Notes: generated by a model from the letters alone, not told the origin. Shown: positions 51,272 to 60,841, counted from the first letter of the stretch. The stretch is 64,000 nt of DNA from Eubacteriales bacterium (GCA_030524455.1 JAUNGT010000005.1:1-64000); one strand, 5' to 3'. Program-made: numbers and translations.

Positions 51272-52120
51272 ATGCCACGGGTAAATGCAAGAGAGCTGCT
51301 GTTGGATGCACAGGCGCATCATTACGCCGTGGGCGCATTCAACGTGGAAAATATGGAGATGATGCAGGCGGTTATTTGCGCCGCCGAGCAGGAGGGAGCG
51401 CCGATTATTTTGCAGACAACGCCCTCCACGATAAAATATGGAGATACGGCGCTGTTTGCGTCCATGGCGCGGGCGCTGGCGGAGAAAAGTCCGGTACCCG
51501 TGGCGATTCATCTGGATCACGGCAACAGCTTCGCACTGTGCATCCGCGCGGCGGGAGACGGATATACCAGCATCATGATAGACGGCTCGGCTTTGCCGAT
51601 GGCAGAAAACATCGCGCTGGTGCGCAGGGTAACGGAAATGGCGGCCGCCTTTTCAAGCCGTCCCTGTGTGGAGGCTGAGCTGGGGAAGCTGGGCGGCAAG
51701 GAGGATGCCGTGGAGGTAAAGCCCGGCGAGGATATATATACCGATCCGGAGGAGGCGGCGCGTTTTGCGGCGGAGACTCAGATCGACAGTCTGGCTGTGG
51801 CCATCGGCACGGCCCACGGTTTTTATAAGGGGAAGCCAAAGCTGGACTTTGAACGTCTTGCCCAGCTGCAGGCGGCGGTATCTGTGCCGCTGGTGCTTCA
51901 CGGTTCCTCGGGTGTGCCGGATGAGGATGTGCGGCGCTCCATTGCTCTGGGAATCTGCAAGGTGAATTTTGCAACCGAGCTTCGCGCCGCCTATACGCAG
52001 GCCGCGCGGGAGTGCCTGGATGCGGATGCGGCCGTTTACGATCCCAAAAAGTTTGGAGAACGGGGACGGGAGGCCGTGACCAGGCTCGTACGGCATCGCA
52101 TTCGGGTTTGCGCAGGGTGA
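51272..52120 (+). CDS. Class II tagatose/fructose-bisphosphate aldolase, catalytic subunit (GatY/KbaY/AgaY)
   Basis: 282 residues. Zinc-binding pattern of class II aldolases is visible: VAIHLDHGNSF (first His/Asp), VEAELGKLGGKED, AIGTAHGFYKGKPKLDF (second His), and VLHGSSGVPDEDVRRSI (third His, with the Ser for phosphate). It should split tagatose 1,6-bisphosphate into DHAP and glyceraldehyde 3-phosphate. It closes the operon, converging on the AraC regulator after 17 bases. Confidence 0.92.
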   Translation: MPRVNARELLLDAQAHHYAVGAFNVENMEMMQAVICAAEQEGAPIILQTTPSTIKYGDTALFASMARALAEKSPVPVAIHLDHGNSFALCIRAAGDGYTSIMIDGSALPMAENIALVRRVTEMAAAFSSRPCVEAELGKLGGKEDAVEVKPGEDIYTDPEEAARFAAETQIDSLAVAIGTAHGFYKGKPKLDFERLAQLQAAVSVPLVLHGSSGVPDEDVRRSIALGICKVNFATELRAAYTQAARECLDADAAVYDPKKFGERGREAVTRLVRHRIRVCAG

Positions 52121-52137
52121 TATAAATATGAACCGCA

Positions 52138-53037
52138 CTACAGCTCCCACGCGCCCATATCCACCACCTTCCGCACCTGCGCCGCGTAGGCGGAGGGCGT
52201 CATACCGGTAAACTGCTTGAACTGTCGGGAAAAATAGTGGACGGAGCGGTAGCCGAGCCGGTCCGCGATCTGGGAGAAGTTCAGGCCCCAGTCCGGGATC
52301 AGCCGTTTGGCCTCCTCGATCTTCATGCTGGAAAAAGCGTGGATCACGCCGTTTCCGGTTCGGTCCAGAAAAAGCCGCTGCAGGCGGCTCCGGCTGATTC
52401 GGTTGTCCCGGCAGATCTGGTCGACGGAGAGCTGACGGGAGAGATTGCAGCGCAGATAGTCCAACAGGGATTGATAGAGCGGGTCGTCGGGAGCAGTGCC
52501 GGCGCCGTTTTTGGAGCGGCGAAGGAGCAGGAGCAGCAGCGTTTCCAGCAGGGAGGCGCAAAGCTGCGCCTGCTCCTTTTTTTCTTCCGGGGAGGAATCC
52601 CCGAAGAGCGTTTCGCATTCCTCCAAAAAGGCGGGGAAAAGCGATCGCTCCGGCTCGCCGGCGGAGAGAAGGGCGACAGAGGCCGTGGGCAGAACGGGAG
52701 TCTCCTGCCCGCACAGAAATAAGATGCAGGTGATGTCTGCAGGGCAGGCCGGATCGGCGGACAGCAGCCGGAGGCTCTGGCCGGCCTCCGGGCCTGCAAG
52801 AACCGCGCTGCCCGGGCCGCAGCAGCAGTCTGTGCCGCGGTGGCAGTCCAGTCCGCAGCCGCTTACGCGGACGCTCCCGCGGCGGATCCAAAACAGCCGC
52901 CAGACGTCCTGCTCCGGCAGGCCTGCATCGGGAAGTGAAAACGATTCGGTTGGAAGCTCGGGAGCCGCCGGGGAAAAACGCCGGGGACGGTACAAAGCGG
53001 TCAGGCGCAGGCTGCGCGGAGGAAGGGGAAAATTCAT
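52138..53037 (-). CDS. AraC-family transcriptional regulator
   Basis: 299 residues. The C-terminal 100 residues contain the two helix-turn-helix motifs of AraC proteins: LSVDQICRDNRISRSRLQRL and FSQIADRLGYRSVHYFSRQF, ending FTGMTPSAYAAQVRK. The N-terminal 190 residues form a cupin-like sensing domain with a Cys-rich loop (SGCGLDCHRGTDCCCGPG), which might bind a metal. It is divergent from the kinase/anSME genes at 53226 and probably activates them. Confidence 0.88.
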   Translation of the reverse strand: MNFPLPPRSLRLTALYRPRRFSPAAPELPTESFSLPDAGLPEQDVWRLFWIRRGSVRVSGCGLDCHRGTDCCCGPGSAVLAGPEAGQSLRLLSADPACPADITCILFLCGQETPVLPTASVALLSAGEPERSLFPAFLEECETLFGDSSPEEKKEQAQLCASLLETLLLLLLRRSKNGAGTAPDDPLYQSLLDYLRCNLSRQLSVDQICRDNRISRSRLQRLFLDRTGNGVIHAFSSMKIEEAKRLIPDWGLNFSQIADRLGYRSVHYFSRQFKQFTGMTPSAYAAQVRKVVDMGAWEL

Positions 53038-53102
53038 AGAGACTCCTTTTTGAACGGAATTATTGTATTTTATGATACCATAATTGACATGGTTTTGGAA
53101 GG

Positions 53103-53130
53103 AACAGTTCAGCCCGCCGGGAGTGGACAG
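53103..53130. repeat. Dispersed repeat fragment (AACAGTTCAGCC family)
   Basis: Bases 53103-53130 match 57885-57912 at 25 of 28 positions, including AACAGTTCAGCC and GCCGGGAGTG. It lies between the AraC gene and the kinase gene, without the second half of the larger element. Confidence 0.6.
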
Positions 53131-53155
53131 ATTGCAGAAATGAAATTCCTTCCGC

Positions 53156-53206
53156 TGTACAACCGCCGGGTTTAATGCTATACTGGAAAGAACGAAGCGT
53201 TCTTTG
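53156..53206 (+). promoter_or_regulatory. Likely promoter and hairpin before the NahK-like gene
   Basis: TGTACA (53156-53161), 17 bases, TATACT (53179-53184), followed at 53188-53206 by a perfect AAAGAACG-AAG-CGTTCTTT stem in the 5' leader. The stem may stabilise the transcript or act as an operator. Confidence 0.45.
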
Positions 53207-53225
53207 AAGGACGCCGATTGATACG

Positions 53226-54356
53226 ATGGAGAGTATGTGCATGGGAAGCATAAATACAGATGAGATTTGCGCAGGAGTGGCCGGAAGCTTTGCGCTGGAG
53301 GGGGAGCTGACGGAGCTGATCTCCTACGGCAGCGGGCATATCAATGATACGCTCTGCGCAACCTGCAGGCTGCCGGGAGGCGGCACAAAGCGATACATCC
53401 TGCAGCGGATGAACGACGATATTTTCAGGAATCCGGCGGAGCTGATGGAGAACGTGATAAACGTCACCGCTTTTCTTCGGAAAAAGATCCTTGCGGCGGG
53501 CGGGGATCCTGAGCGGGAGACGCTGAATGTGGTGAAAACAAGGGACGGCAGGAATTTCCTGACGGATGAAAACGGGGATTTCTGGCGGGCCTATGTTTTT
53601 ATCGAGGACGCCACCAGCTTTGACCAGGTGGAGAAGCCGGAGGATTTTTATAACAGCGCGGTGGCCTTCGGCAATTTTCAGCGGCTTTTGTCGGATTATC
53701 CGGCGGAGACTTTGCATGAGACGATTAAAAACTTTCACAATACCGTGAGCCGCTTTGAGGATTTCAAAAAAGCGGTGGCGCAGGACGTCGCCGGGCGCGC
53801 AAAGGAAGTGCAGGAGGAGATCCGGTTTGTGCTGGACCGGGAGGCGGACTGTCATGTGATCTGTGACGCGCTTGAGAAAAAGGAGATCCCGCTTCGGGTG
53901 ACGCACAACGACACGAAGCTGAACAACATTCTGATCGACAACCGGACCGGAAAGGGGCTGTGCGTCATTGATCTGGATACCGTGATGCCGGGCAGCGCGC
54001 TGTACGATTACGGCGATTCCATCCGGTTCGGGGCAAACACCGGGGCGGAGGATGAGAAAAATCTGGAGCTGGTCTCCTGCGACCTGGAGCTGTTCGAGCT
54101 TTATACGAAGGGCTACACGGAAGGCTGCGCGGGCAGCCTGACGGAGCGGGAGATCCGCCTGATGCCCATGGGTGCCAAGCTGATGACGCTGGAGTGCGGG
54201 ATGCGGTTTTTGACGGATCATCTGCAGAACGACGTTTATTTCAAGATTCACCGGGAAAACCACAATCTGGACCGGGCGCGCACGCAGTTTAAGCTGGTGG
54301 CGGATATGGAAGAAAAGTGGGAACGGATGAATGAAATTGTGGAGAAGTATGCCTGA
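53226..54356 (+). CDS. N-acetylhexosamine 1-kinase-like phosphotransferase
   Basis: 376 residues, aminoglycoside-phosphotransferase fold. Motifs: ISYGSGHINDT at the N-terminal lobe, RVTHNDTKLNNIL with the catalytic Asp of the Brenner-type motif, and CVIDLDTVMPGSALYDYGDSIRF with the metal-binding Asp residues. This set matches NahK of the lacto-N-biose/galacto-N-biose pathway, also often annotated as mucin desulfatase. It would phosphorylate GlcNAc or GalNAc at C1. No phosphorylase of that pathway is in the window. ATG 53226 is one of several close starts (53235, 53241). Confidence 0.75.
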   Translation: MESMCMGSINTDEICAGVAGSFALEGELTELISYGSGHINDTLCATCRLPGGGTKRYILQRMNDDIFRNPAELMENVINVTAFLRKKILAAGGDPERETLNVVKTRDGRNFLTDENGDFWRAYVFIEDATSFDQVEKPEDFYNSAVAFGNFQRLLSDYPAETLHETIKNFHNTVSRFEDFKKAVAQDVAGRAKEVQEEIRFVLDREADCHVICDALEKKEIPLRVTHNDTKLNNILIDNRTGKGLCVIDLDTVMPGSALYDYGDSIRFGANTGAEDEKNLELVSCDLELFELYTKGYTEGCAGSLTEREIRLMPMGAKLMTLECGMRFLTDHLQNDVYFKIHRENHNLDRARTQFKLVADMEEKWERMNEIVEKYA

Positions 54357-55492
54357 TGCCTGCGATTCATGTGATGATAAAGCCGGCCTCCGGGCTGTGC
54401 AATATGCGCTGTAAATACTGCTTTTATGCGGATGAGATGGAGAAGCGCAGCCAGGCCTCCTACGGGGTGATGAGCCTGGAAACGCTGGAAAGCGTTCTGC
54501 AGAAGGTGTTTTCCTTTGCGGAAGAAAGCTGCACGATCGCGTTCCAGGGCGGGGAGCCGACGCTGGCGGGCCTGGATTTTTTCCGGGCCTGCGTCCGTTT
54601 GGCGCAGCAGTACAATACGAAAAAAATCCGGGTATCCTATGCGCTGCAGACAAACGGTTACGGGCTTGACGAGGAATGGTGCCGTTTTTTTGCGGAGAAC
54701 CGGTTTTTGCTGGGGCTGTCGGTGGACGGTATCCGGGCGACCCACGACAGTTACCGGAAGGACGCGGCGGGGCAGGACACCTACCTTCGGGTGCTGGAGG
54801 GCGCAAGGCTGCTGGAGCGCTTCGGGGTGGAGTTCAATGTGCTCACGGTGGTGAATGCCAGGACTGCGCCGAAGATCCGCCGGATTTATGAAAGCTACCG
54901 GAAGCTGGGCTTTGCCTGGCAGCAGTACATCGCCTGTCTGGATCCGATCGACGAAATTCAGGGAAAGCAGGAATATTCGCTGACGCCGGAGGCCTACGGC
55001 CGCTTTCTGATTGAGCTGTTTGAGCTCTGGGATCTGGATCTGCGCCGGGGACAGCAGCCCTATATCCGGCAGTTTGAGAATTATGTGGGAATCCTGATGG
55101 GGCGCTTTCCGGAATCCTGCGAGCAGCGGGGCGTGTGCAGCTTCCAGAATATCGTGGAGGCGGACGGCAGCGTGTATCCCTGCGATTTTTATGTGATGGA
55201 CCAGTATCGGCTGGGCAACCTGAAGGAGGACGATTTTGAGACGATCAACGAGCGGCGGCTCAAAATCGGTTTCGTGGAGGCATCCATGAACCACACGGAG
55301 AGCTGCAGGGCCTGTCCCTATTTCATGATCTGCAGGGGCGGCTGCCGCAGGCACCGGGAGCAGCCGGGGAGCGCGCCGGGGGAGAACTATTTCTGCAAAT
55401 CCTACCGGATGTTTTTTGACGCCTGCCTGCCGAGACTGCGGGAGATTGCGGAGAACTGCTTGCGCACCGGCGGATTTTCCGATATACTTTAG
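54356..55492 (+). CDS. Radical-SAM anaerobic sulfatase-maturating enzyme (anSME)
   Basis: 378 residues. CNMRCKYC gives the CxxxCxxC radical-SAM cluster (C15, C19, C22). SPASM-domain cysteines follow near the C-terminus: [37 protein letters not shown], and YFCKSY, two further 4Fe-4S sites. Such enzymes oxidise an active-site Cys or Ser of sulfatases to formylglycine. The ATG overlaps the kinase stop (TGATG). No sulfatase is in the window, so its client must be encoded elsewhere; the pairing with a hexosamine kinase suggests sulfated mucin glycans. Confidence 0.88.
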   Translation: MPAIHVMIKPASGLCNMRCKYCFYADEMEKRSQASYGVMSLETLESVLQKVFSFAEESCTIAFQGGEPTLAGLDFFRACVRLAQQYNTKKIRVSYALQTNGYGLDEEWCRFFAENRFLLGLSVDGIRATHDSYRKDAAGQDTYLRVLEGARLLERFGVEFNVLTVVNARTAPKIRRIYESYRKLGFAWQQYIACLDPIDEIQGKQEYSLTPEAYGRFLIELFELWDLDLRRGQQPYIRQFENYVGILMGRFPESCEQRGVCSFQNIVEADGSVYPCDFYVMDQYRLGNLKEDDFETINERRLKIGFVEASMNHTESCRACPYFMICRGGCRRHREQPGSAPGENYFCKSYRMFFDACLPRLREIAENCLRTGGFSDIL

Positions 55493-55550
55493 TGGAGTAA
55501 CGCAGCCCTGTGAGAGCGGGGCGGACTGTGATGTGAGTAAGGAGGTTCCT

Positions 55551-57842
55551 ATGGTAACATTGTCAAAGGGCGGCGCCTGGCTGGTAAACGGCGCCGATAT
55601 CATACCGGACGGCCCGGAGGCCCGGGCGGCTCTGACGGCGGCAGCGGGCGCGCCCGTATCGAAGGAGGAGGGGAAGAAGCAGACCATCGCCTACGGGATT
55701 TTGGAGCAGCACAATACCTCCGGCAATATGGAGAAGCTGAAAATCAAATTCGACAAGCTGACAAGCCACGATATCACCTTCGTGGGCATCATCCAGACGG
55801 CCCGGGCGTCGGGGCTGACGAAATTCCCGGTTCCCTATGTGCTGACCAACTGTCACAATTCCCTCTGCGCGGTGGGCGGCACCATCAATGAGGACGACCA
55901 TTTATTCGGCCTGACCTGCGCCAAGAAATACGGCGGCGTCTATGTGCCTCCGCATCAGGCCGTGATCCATCAGTTTGCGCGGGAGATGCTGGCCGGGGGC
56001 GGCCGGATGATCCTGGGCTCCGACTCCCACACCCGCTACGGCGCGCTGGGCACCATGGCCATGGGAGAGGGCGGGCCGGAGCTGGTAAAGCAGCTGCTCA
56101 ACCAGACCTACGACATCAACCTGCCGGAGGTGGTCTGTGTCTATCTGACCGGCAGCCCGGAGAAGGGCGTGGGCCCGCAGGACGTGGCGCTGGCGATTAT
56201 CGGCGCGGTGTTTAAGAACGGCTATGTGAAAAATAAGGTGATGGAGTTTGCAGGTCCCGGTGTGGCGAGCCTGAGCGCGGATTTTCGGATCGGCATCGAC
56301 GTGATGACGACGGAGACCACCTGCCTGTCCTCCATCTGGGAGACGGACGACGAGATCCGGGATTTCTATGACATCCACGGAAGAAGCGAGGAGTACCGCG
56401 AGTTAAAGCCGGGAAGGACCGCTTATTACGACGGACTGATCGAGGTGGATCTCTCAAGCGTAAAGCCCATGATCGCCATGCCCTTCCATCCCAGCAATAC
56501 CTATACCATCGAGGAGGTCAACGCCAACCTGGACGACATTCTGGCGGACGTGGAAAAGCGTGCGGCGGTGAGCCTGGACAACGCGGTGGAGTACAGCCTG
56601 AGGGATAAGGTGCGGGACGGCCGCTTTTATGTGGATCAGGGGATTATCGCAGGCTGCGCGGGCGGCGGATTTGAAAATATCTGCGCGGCGGCGGAGATCC
56701 TGAAGGGACAGTATATCGGCAGCGACGAGTTTACGCTGAGCGTGTACCCGGCCTCCATGCCGGTTTATATGGAGCTGATCCGGAACGGCTGCGCGGCCAC
56801 GATCATGGAGACCGGCGCGGTGATCAAGACGGCCTTCTGCGGGCCCTGCTTTGGCGCGGGGGATACGCCCGCCAACAATGCCTTCTCGATCCGCCATTCC
56901 ACGAGGAACTTCCCGAACCGGGAGGGCTCCAAGCTGCAGAACGGGCAGATCGCCTCTGTGGCGCTGATGGACGCCCGCTCCATCGCGGCGACGGCGGCCA
57001 ACAAGGGACGGCTCACCCCGGCCACGGATTTTGACGGGCCGATCGGAAAATATAAGTATCATTTTGACGCAAAGATTTATCAGAACCGGGTGTTTGATTC
57101 TCACGGCGTCGCGGATCCTTCCGTGGAGATCCATTTCGGGCCCAATATCAAGGACTGGCCGCAGATGGACGCGCTGCCGGAGCATCTGGTGCTGCAGGTG
57201 GTTTCCGAGATCCACGATCCTGTCACCACCACCGATGAGCTGATTCCTTCCGGGGAGACCAGCTCCTACCGCTCCAACCCCCTGGGGCTTGCGGAATTTA
57301 CCCTGTCCCGCAAGGATCCCGCCTATGTGGGCCTGGCAAAGGAGATCCACAAAGCGCAGGAGGCCCTTCACGAGGGGAAGGATCCGCTTGAGGCAAAGCC
57401 GGAGCTTGCTGCGGTGATGGAGGCGGTTTACGGCGCCTTCCCGCAGGCAAAGCAGGAGAGCCTGGGCTATGGCTCCACGATTTTTGCGGTCAAGCCCGGC
57501 GACGGCTCGGCCCGGGAGCAGGCGGCCAGCTGCCAGAAGGTGCTGGGCGGCTGGGCCAATATCGCCAACGAGTACGCCACCAAGCGCTACCGCTCCAACC
57601 TGATCAACTGGGGAATGCTGCCGTTTTTGATCCCGGAGGGAGAGCTTCCCTTCAAAAACCATGACTATCTGTTCTTCCCGGACATCCGCCGCGCGGTGGA
57701 GGAAAAGGCGGAGCAAATCACGGGCTATGCGGTAGCCGGAAAAGAATTAAAGCCGTTTACCGTGACGCTGGGCGAGCTCACCGACGAAGAACGGCAGATC
57801 ATTTTAAAGGGCTGCCTGATCAATTATAACCGGGTAGGATAA
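55551..57842 (+). CDS. Aconitase-family hydratase
   Basis: 763 residues, ATG with AAGGAGG 5 bases before. Aconitase-superfamily elements: [43 protein letters not shown] with cluster cysteines, and the C-terminal swivel with [22 protein letters not shown]. It differs from citrate-cycle aconitase and resembles the YbhJ-like group of hydratases with unknown substrate. It stands alone after the anSME gene with 58 bases between. Confidence 0.82.
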   Translation: MVTLSKGGAWLVNGADIIPDGPEARAALTAAAGAPVSKEEGKKQTIAYGILEQHNTSGNMEKLKIKFDKLTSHDITFVGIIQTARASGLTKFPVPYVLTNCHNSLCAVGGTINEDDHLFGLTCAKKYGGVYVPPHQAVIHQFAREMLAGGGRMILGSDSHTRYGALGTMAMGEGGPELVKQLLNQTYDINLPEVVCVYLTGSPEKGVGPQDVALAIIGAVFKNGYVKNKVMEFAGPGVASLSADFRIGIDVMTTETTCLSSIWETDDEIRDFYDIHGRSEEYRELKPGRTAYYDGLIEVDLSSVKPMIAMPFHPSNTYTIEEVNANLDDILADVEKRAAVSLDNAVEYSLRDKVRDGRFYVDQGIIAGCAGGGFENICAAAEILKGQYIGSDEFTLSVYPASMPVYMELIRNGCAATIMETGAVIKTAFCGPCFGAGDTPANNAFSIRHSTRNFPNREGSKLQNGQIASVALMDARSIAATAANKGRLTPATDFDGPIGKYKYHFDAKIYQNRVFDSHGVADPSVEIHFGPNIKDWPQMDALPEHLVLQVVSEIHDPVTTTDELIPSGETSSYRSNPLGLAEFTLSRKDPAYVGLAKEIHKAQEALHEGKDPLEAKPELAAVMEAVYGAFPQAKQESLGYGSTIFAVKPGDGSAREQAASCQKVLGGWANIANEYATKRYRSNLINWGMLPFLIPEGELPFKNHDYLFFPDIRRAVEEKAEQITGYAVAGKELKPFTVTLGELTDEERQIILKGCLINYNRVG

Positions 57843-57883
57843 ACCGCCGCATAAAGAGACGCTTTCTTTCATACAATGAACGG

Positions 57884-58046
57884 TAACAGTTCAGCCAGCC
57901 GGGAGTGAACGGCAAAAATCGTGCTTGCACGAATTTTGGCCGGTTGCTCCCGGCTGAGGGAGCGCCCGATTATGAGCAAAGTTAGCCGCGAAGCGGCGGA
58001 AAAGCGCGTTAGCGCGGCTTTGCGAATGGCGCGGGCTGAACTGCTA
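57884..58046. repeat. Nested palindromic repeat element (MITE/REP-like)
   Basis: Outer inverted repeat TAACAGTTCAGCC (57884-57896) with GGCTGAACTGCTA (58034-58046), 12 of 13 paired. Inside are AGCCGGGAG/CTCCCGGCT, AAAATCGTGC/GCACGAATTTT, GCCGC-GAA-GCGGC and GCGCG-TTA-GCGCG stems. It fills the gap between the hydratase and spoIID, where it may stop transcription; its right end provides the TATAAT (58045-58050) ahead of spoIID. Confidence 0.7.
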
Positions 58047-58076
58047 TAATGTGAACAGCAGCGGGAGGAAGCGGCC

Positions 58077-59042
58077 ATGACGGAAAAAGAACTGGAAAGA
58101 CAGGCGGCACAGGCCGCGGGAAGGAAAAAGCTGCAGGACCTTCTCGCGGTCTTTCTTTTTCTGCTGCTTCTGCCCTACACCTGCAGCGCGCTGGCCAGGG
58201 CGGGGCGCGATAGCGCCGTGGAAACCCTTTCCCTGCCGGGGGACGGGCGCGTGATTGCCTGGGAGCAGGAAAACGGCGTGAAAAGGATTCCCGAGGAGGA
58301 GTTTCTGGTCGGGGCGCTGGCGGCCAGCATTCCGGCGCAGTACCGTCCGGAGACGAAAAAGGCGCAGGCTGTGATCCTGCGCAGTATGGCGTTTTGCAGG
58401 GAGAAGGAGGCGTTAAGCGCCCGGGAGAGCGGGCTGGAATACATGGATCCTTCCCAAAGGCGGCTCTTGTGGGGGGAGGATTTTGAGGAAAACGAGAAGG
58501 CCTTCGGGGAGGCGGTGCGGGAGACAAAGGGACAGGTCCTGACCTACGCGCAGGAGGTCGTCAGCCCGCCCTTTTTCCGGCTCAGCGCGGGAAAAACGCG
58601 GAGCGGCGCGGAAATTTTCGGACAGGAGCGGATTGTCTGGTGTCACAGCATCGAGTGTCCGGGGGATGAAAATGCGCCGGATTTTTTGCAGGAGAGCGAA
58701 TGGGACAGGGACAGCTTTGCGCGCGTCCTGGCCTCGGAGGGAATGATTCTGCCCGGCGAAAACGCCTACATCCTGCTGACCCGGGATTCGGCGGGGTATG
58801 TGCTGGAGGTGTCCTGCGGGGAAAGCCGGATGGAGGGGGAGCGGTTCCGGCAGCTCTTTGACCTGGCTTCCTCCTGCTTTTCTCTGCGGGAGGAGGGCGG
58901 CAAAATTATCCTGCAGACGAAGGGGATTGGCCACGGGCTGGGCTTTGACCAGTACAGCGCGGATCTTCTGGCGGAGCAGGGGAAGGGATATGTGGAGCTT
59001 CTGAAATGGTTTTTTGCCGGGGCAGAGGTGGAGGAGCGATAG
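58077..59042 (+). CDS. spoIID: Stage II sporulation protein D (SpoIID/LytB domain)
   Basis: 321 residues. One N-terminal membrane helix (about residues 22-40, LQDLLAVFLFLLLLPYTC), then the SpoIID domain: EEEFLVGALAASIPAQYRPETKKAQAVILRS, FFRLSAGKTRSG, and at the end TKGIGHGLGFDQYSADLLAEQG. SpoIID is a lytic transglycosylase that thins peptidoglycan during engulfment by the mother cell; the Glu in EEFLVGALA is the likely catalytic residue by comparison. GGGAGG precedes the ATG. The gene next door is SpoIIQ-like, a common arrangement in Clostridia. Confidence 0.9.
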   Translation: MTEKELERQAAQAAGRKKLQDLLAVFLFLLLLPYTCSALARAGRDSAVETLSLPGDGRVIAWEQENGVKRIPEEEFLVGALAASIPAQYRPETKKAQAVILRSMAFCREKEALSARESGLEYMDPSQRRLLWGEDFEENEKAFGEAVRETKGQVLTYAQEVVSPPFFRLSAGKTRSGAEIFGQERIVWCHSIECPGDENAPDFLQESEWDRDSFARVLASEGMILPGENAYILLTRDSAGYVLEVSCGESRMEGERFRQLFDLASSCFSLREEGGKIILQTKGIGHGLGFDQYSADLLAEQGKGYVELLKWFFAGAEVEER

Positions 59043-59142
59043 GCTTTCTTTTTTCAAAGCTCTGCCGGAAATGGAATAAACCGGTCATTGTTGGCAAGAC
59101 TAAGCCTGAAGACAGTCAACAATTCAGGAAAGGATGATCGGT

Positions 59143-60102
59143 ATGAGAAGAAGGAAAGCGGGCGGCGCTTACCGCCGGGAAAAGGCTATTATGATTGCCT
59201 CCGCCGTTTTGGTGCTGGCGGCGATGACGGTGACGGGAGTGTATGTTTATCATCAGAAGCAGCCGGAAAAGCCGCAGGATAATGTGGTGGATTTTTCCGT
59301 GCTGGAGCCGGAGACAGGGGAGGAAGTGGCCGAGGCGGAAAACAGGTCGGCGAAAAACCGAACCAGCGGGGAGGGGGACAGCGGCGAGCTGGATTATGAC
59401 CCTTATTATGTGGAAAAGGACAAAAGCCTGAGCAGCCTTCCGACGCTGCAGGATGCAGAGGGACAGGACAGTCAGGAGCAGACGGCGGCGGCAGAGACGG
59501 AGGCGGCCCCCTATAATGTGGGTTATGCGGAATACGGCTCGGGCGGCGTCCCTGCGGGCGGCGAAGGACTGGCGGCGGACGGAAGCCTGGACGGTCAGGA
59601 GGATGAGACTGGAACGGACGCGGAGGGCGGCGAAGAGGATGCCCTGGCGGCGGTGGCGGACGTGACGGTGGAGGAGGAAAGGCTTCGGTTCGGGGAGGAC
59701 AGCGCTCTGAGCTGGCCGATTGCCGGGAATGTGCTGCTCAACTACAGCATGGACAAGACGATCTATTTTCCCACGCTTCAGCAATATAAATATAACCCTT
59801 CCATCGTCATCAGCGCCGCACAGGGTACCGGCGTGGCCTGTGCGGCGGACGGCGTGGTGGAGGCGGTGTACGAGGACGCCCAGACCGGCATCAGCGTCCG
59901 GATGCGCCTGGGCAACGGCTATGAGCTGACCTACGGACAGCTCCAGGAGGTGACGGTGGAGGAGGGCGATTATGTGGAAGCGGGCGCCTTCATCGGCAAG
60001 GTGGCGGCTCCCACGAAATATTATGCGGCGGAGGGCACGAACGTGTACTTTAAGCTGACAAAGGACGGAGCTCCCGTCAATCCTCTGGACTATCTCGGAT
60101 AA
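59143..60102 (+). CDS. spoIIQ: SpoIIQ-like protein with degenerate M23 (LytM) domain
   Basis: About 319 residues. A basic N-terminus, one membrane helix (IMIASAVLVLAAMTVTGVYVY), an acidic low-complexity stalk to about residue 190, then an M23 domain without zinc ligands: the usual HxGxD is NPSIVIS, and the closing HxH is VYFKL. So no peptidase activity is expected, as in SpoIIQ, which joins SpoIIIAH across the septum. Start: ATG 59143 has AGGAAAGG 9 bases upstream; ATG 59134 is an alternative. No clear sigma-F box was found. It is terminated at 60106. Confidence 0.75.
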   Translation: MRRRKAGGAYRREKAIMIASAVLVLAAMTVTGVYVYHQKQPEKPQDNVVDFSVLEPETGEEVAEAENRSAKNRTSGEGDSGELDYDPYYVEKDKSLSSLPTLQDAEGQDSQEQTAAAETEAAPYNVGYAEYGSGGVPAGGEGLAADGSLDGQEDETGTDAEGGEEDALAAVADVTVEEERLRFGEDSALSWPIAGNVLLNYSMDKTIYFPTLQQYKYNPSIVISAAQGTGVACAADGVVEAVYEDAQTGISVRMRLGNGYELTYGQLQEVTVEEGDYVEAGAFIGKVAAPTKYYAAEGTNVYFKLTKDGAPVNPLDYLG

Positions 60103-60105
60103 ACG

Positions 60106-60147
60106 TCCGCCCCGGTTTCGGATCAGGAAACCGGGGCGGATGCTTTT
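60106..60147. terminator. Terminator between spoIIQ-like and cytidylate-kinase-like genes
   Basis: 13-bp stem TCCGCCCCGGTTT (60106-60118) with its complement (60128-60140), 9-base loop, then TGCTTTT on the plus side. It separates two convergent genes. Confidence 0.85.
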
Positions 60148-60152
60148 GGGCG

Positions 60153-60797
60153 TTATTCTTTTGTGATTTGCAGCTGCGGATCGAATTTTTTCCGCACCTC
60201 GAGGTAGGCCAGGATCGCTTCCACGGTGCCCTCGAAGCCCAGGCGGGAGCTGTCCAGCGAAAGATCGTAGTTCTGAGCGTCCTTCCACTCCTGCCCGGTG
60301 TAATATTTGTAGTAGCGGGCCCGATAGTCATCCGTCTGGGCGATCAGCTTTTCCACCTCGTTCTGCGGCAGGCTGTTGACCTTCATGGCCTCCTGCAGGC
60401 AGAAGGCGGGGGTGGCGTGGACGAACACGCGCACGATGCCGGGCAGGTCGGACAGCACATGGTCGGCGCAGCGGCCGATGATCACGCAGGAGCCCTCCTG
60501 GGCCAGCTGACGGATGATCTTGGCCTGATAGCGGAACAGGTTGTCGTCCTTTGTAAAGCCCGCGCTCTCGGGGGAGAGGGGCTGGGAGCCTTTAAAGCCG
60601 CCGGAGAGGAGGGCGCGCAGGCCGCGGTGTTTTTTTTCGTCGGTGAAAAGCACCGGGTTGATGCCGCTGTCCTCCGCAGCCAGCTCGATAATCTCGCGGC
60701 CGTAGCAGGGGATATTCAGGCGCTTCGCCAGCATCCTGCCGACGGTGCGGCCGCCGCTGCCGTACTGGCGGGCGATGGTAATAACAAGATTGGACAT
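60153..60797 (-). CDS. Cytidylate-kinase-like protein
   Basis: 214 residues. VITIARQYGSGGRTVGRMLAK has the GSGGRTVG phosphate loop of the cytidylate-kinase-like family common in Clostridia; GRCADHVLSDL and RARYYKYYTGQEW are further family segments, the latter replacing the normal lid. It is not the essential Cmk. The phosphate acceptor is unknown. GGAGG (minus strand) stands before the ATG. Confidence 0.75.
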   Translation of the reverse strand: MSNLVITIARQYGSGGRTVGRMLAKRLNIPCYGREIIELAAEDSGINPVLFTDEKKHRGLRALLSGGFKGSQPLSPESAGFTKDDNLFRYQAKIIRQLAQEGSCVIIGRCADHVLSDLPGIVRVFVHATPAFCLQEAMKVNSLPQNEVEKLIAQTDDYRARYYKYYTGQEWKDAQNYDLSLDSSRLGFEGTVEAILAYLEVRKKFDPQLQITKE

Positions 60798-60820
60798 GAT
60801 GTGCCTCCTTCAAAGGTAAT

Positions 60821-60834
60821 GTAACAGTTCAGCC
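60821..60834. repeat. Dispersed repeat fragment (GTAACAGTTCAGCC)
   Basis: The 14-mer GTAACAGTTCAGCC is identical to 57883-57896. It lies just upstream of the cytidylate-kinase-like gene and after livF. Confidence 0.6.
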
Positions 60835-60841
60835 ATCGGGC

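Noticed and set aside
59043..59133. Sigma-F or sigma-E promoter ahead of the spoIIQ-like gene
   Set aside because: No pair of boxes at correct spacing could be recognised; the gene may be read through from spoIID.
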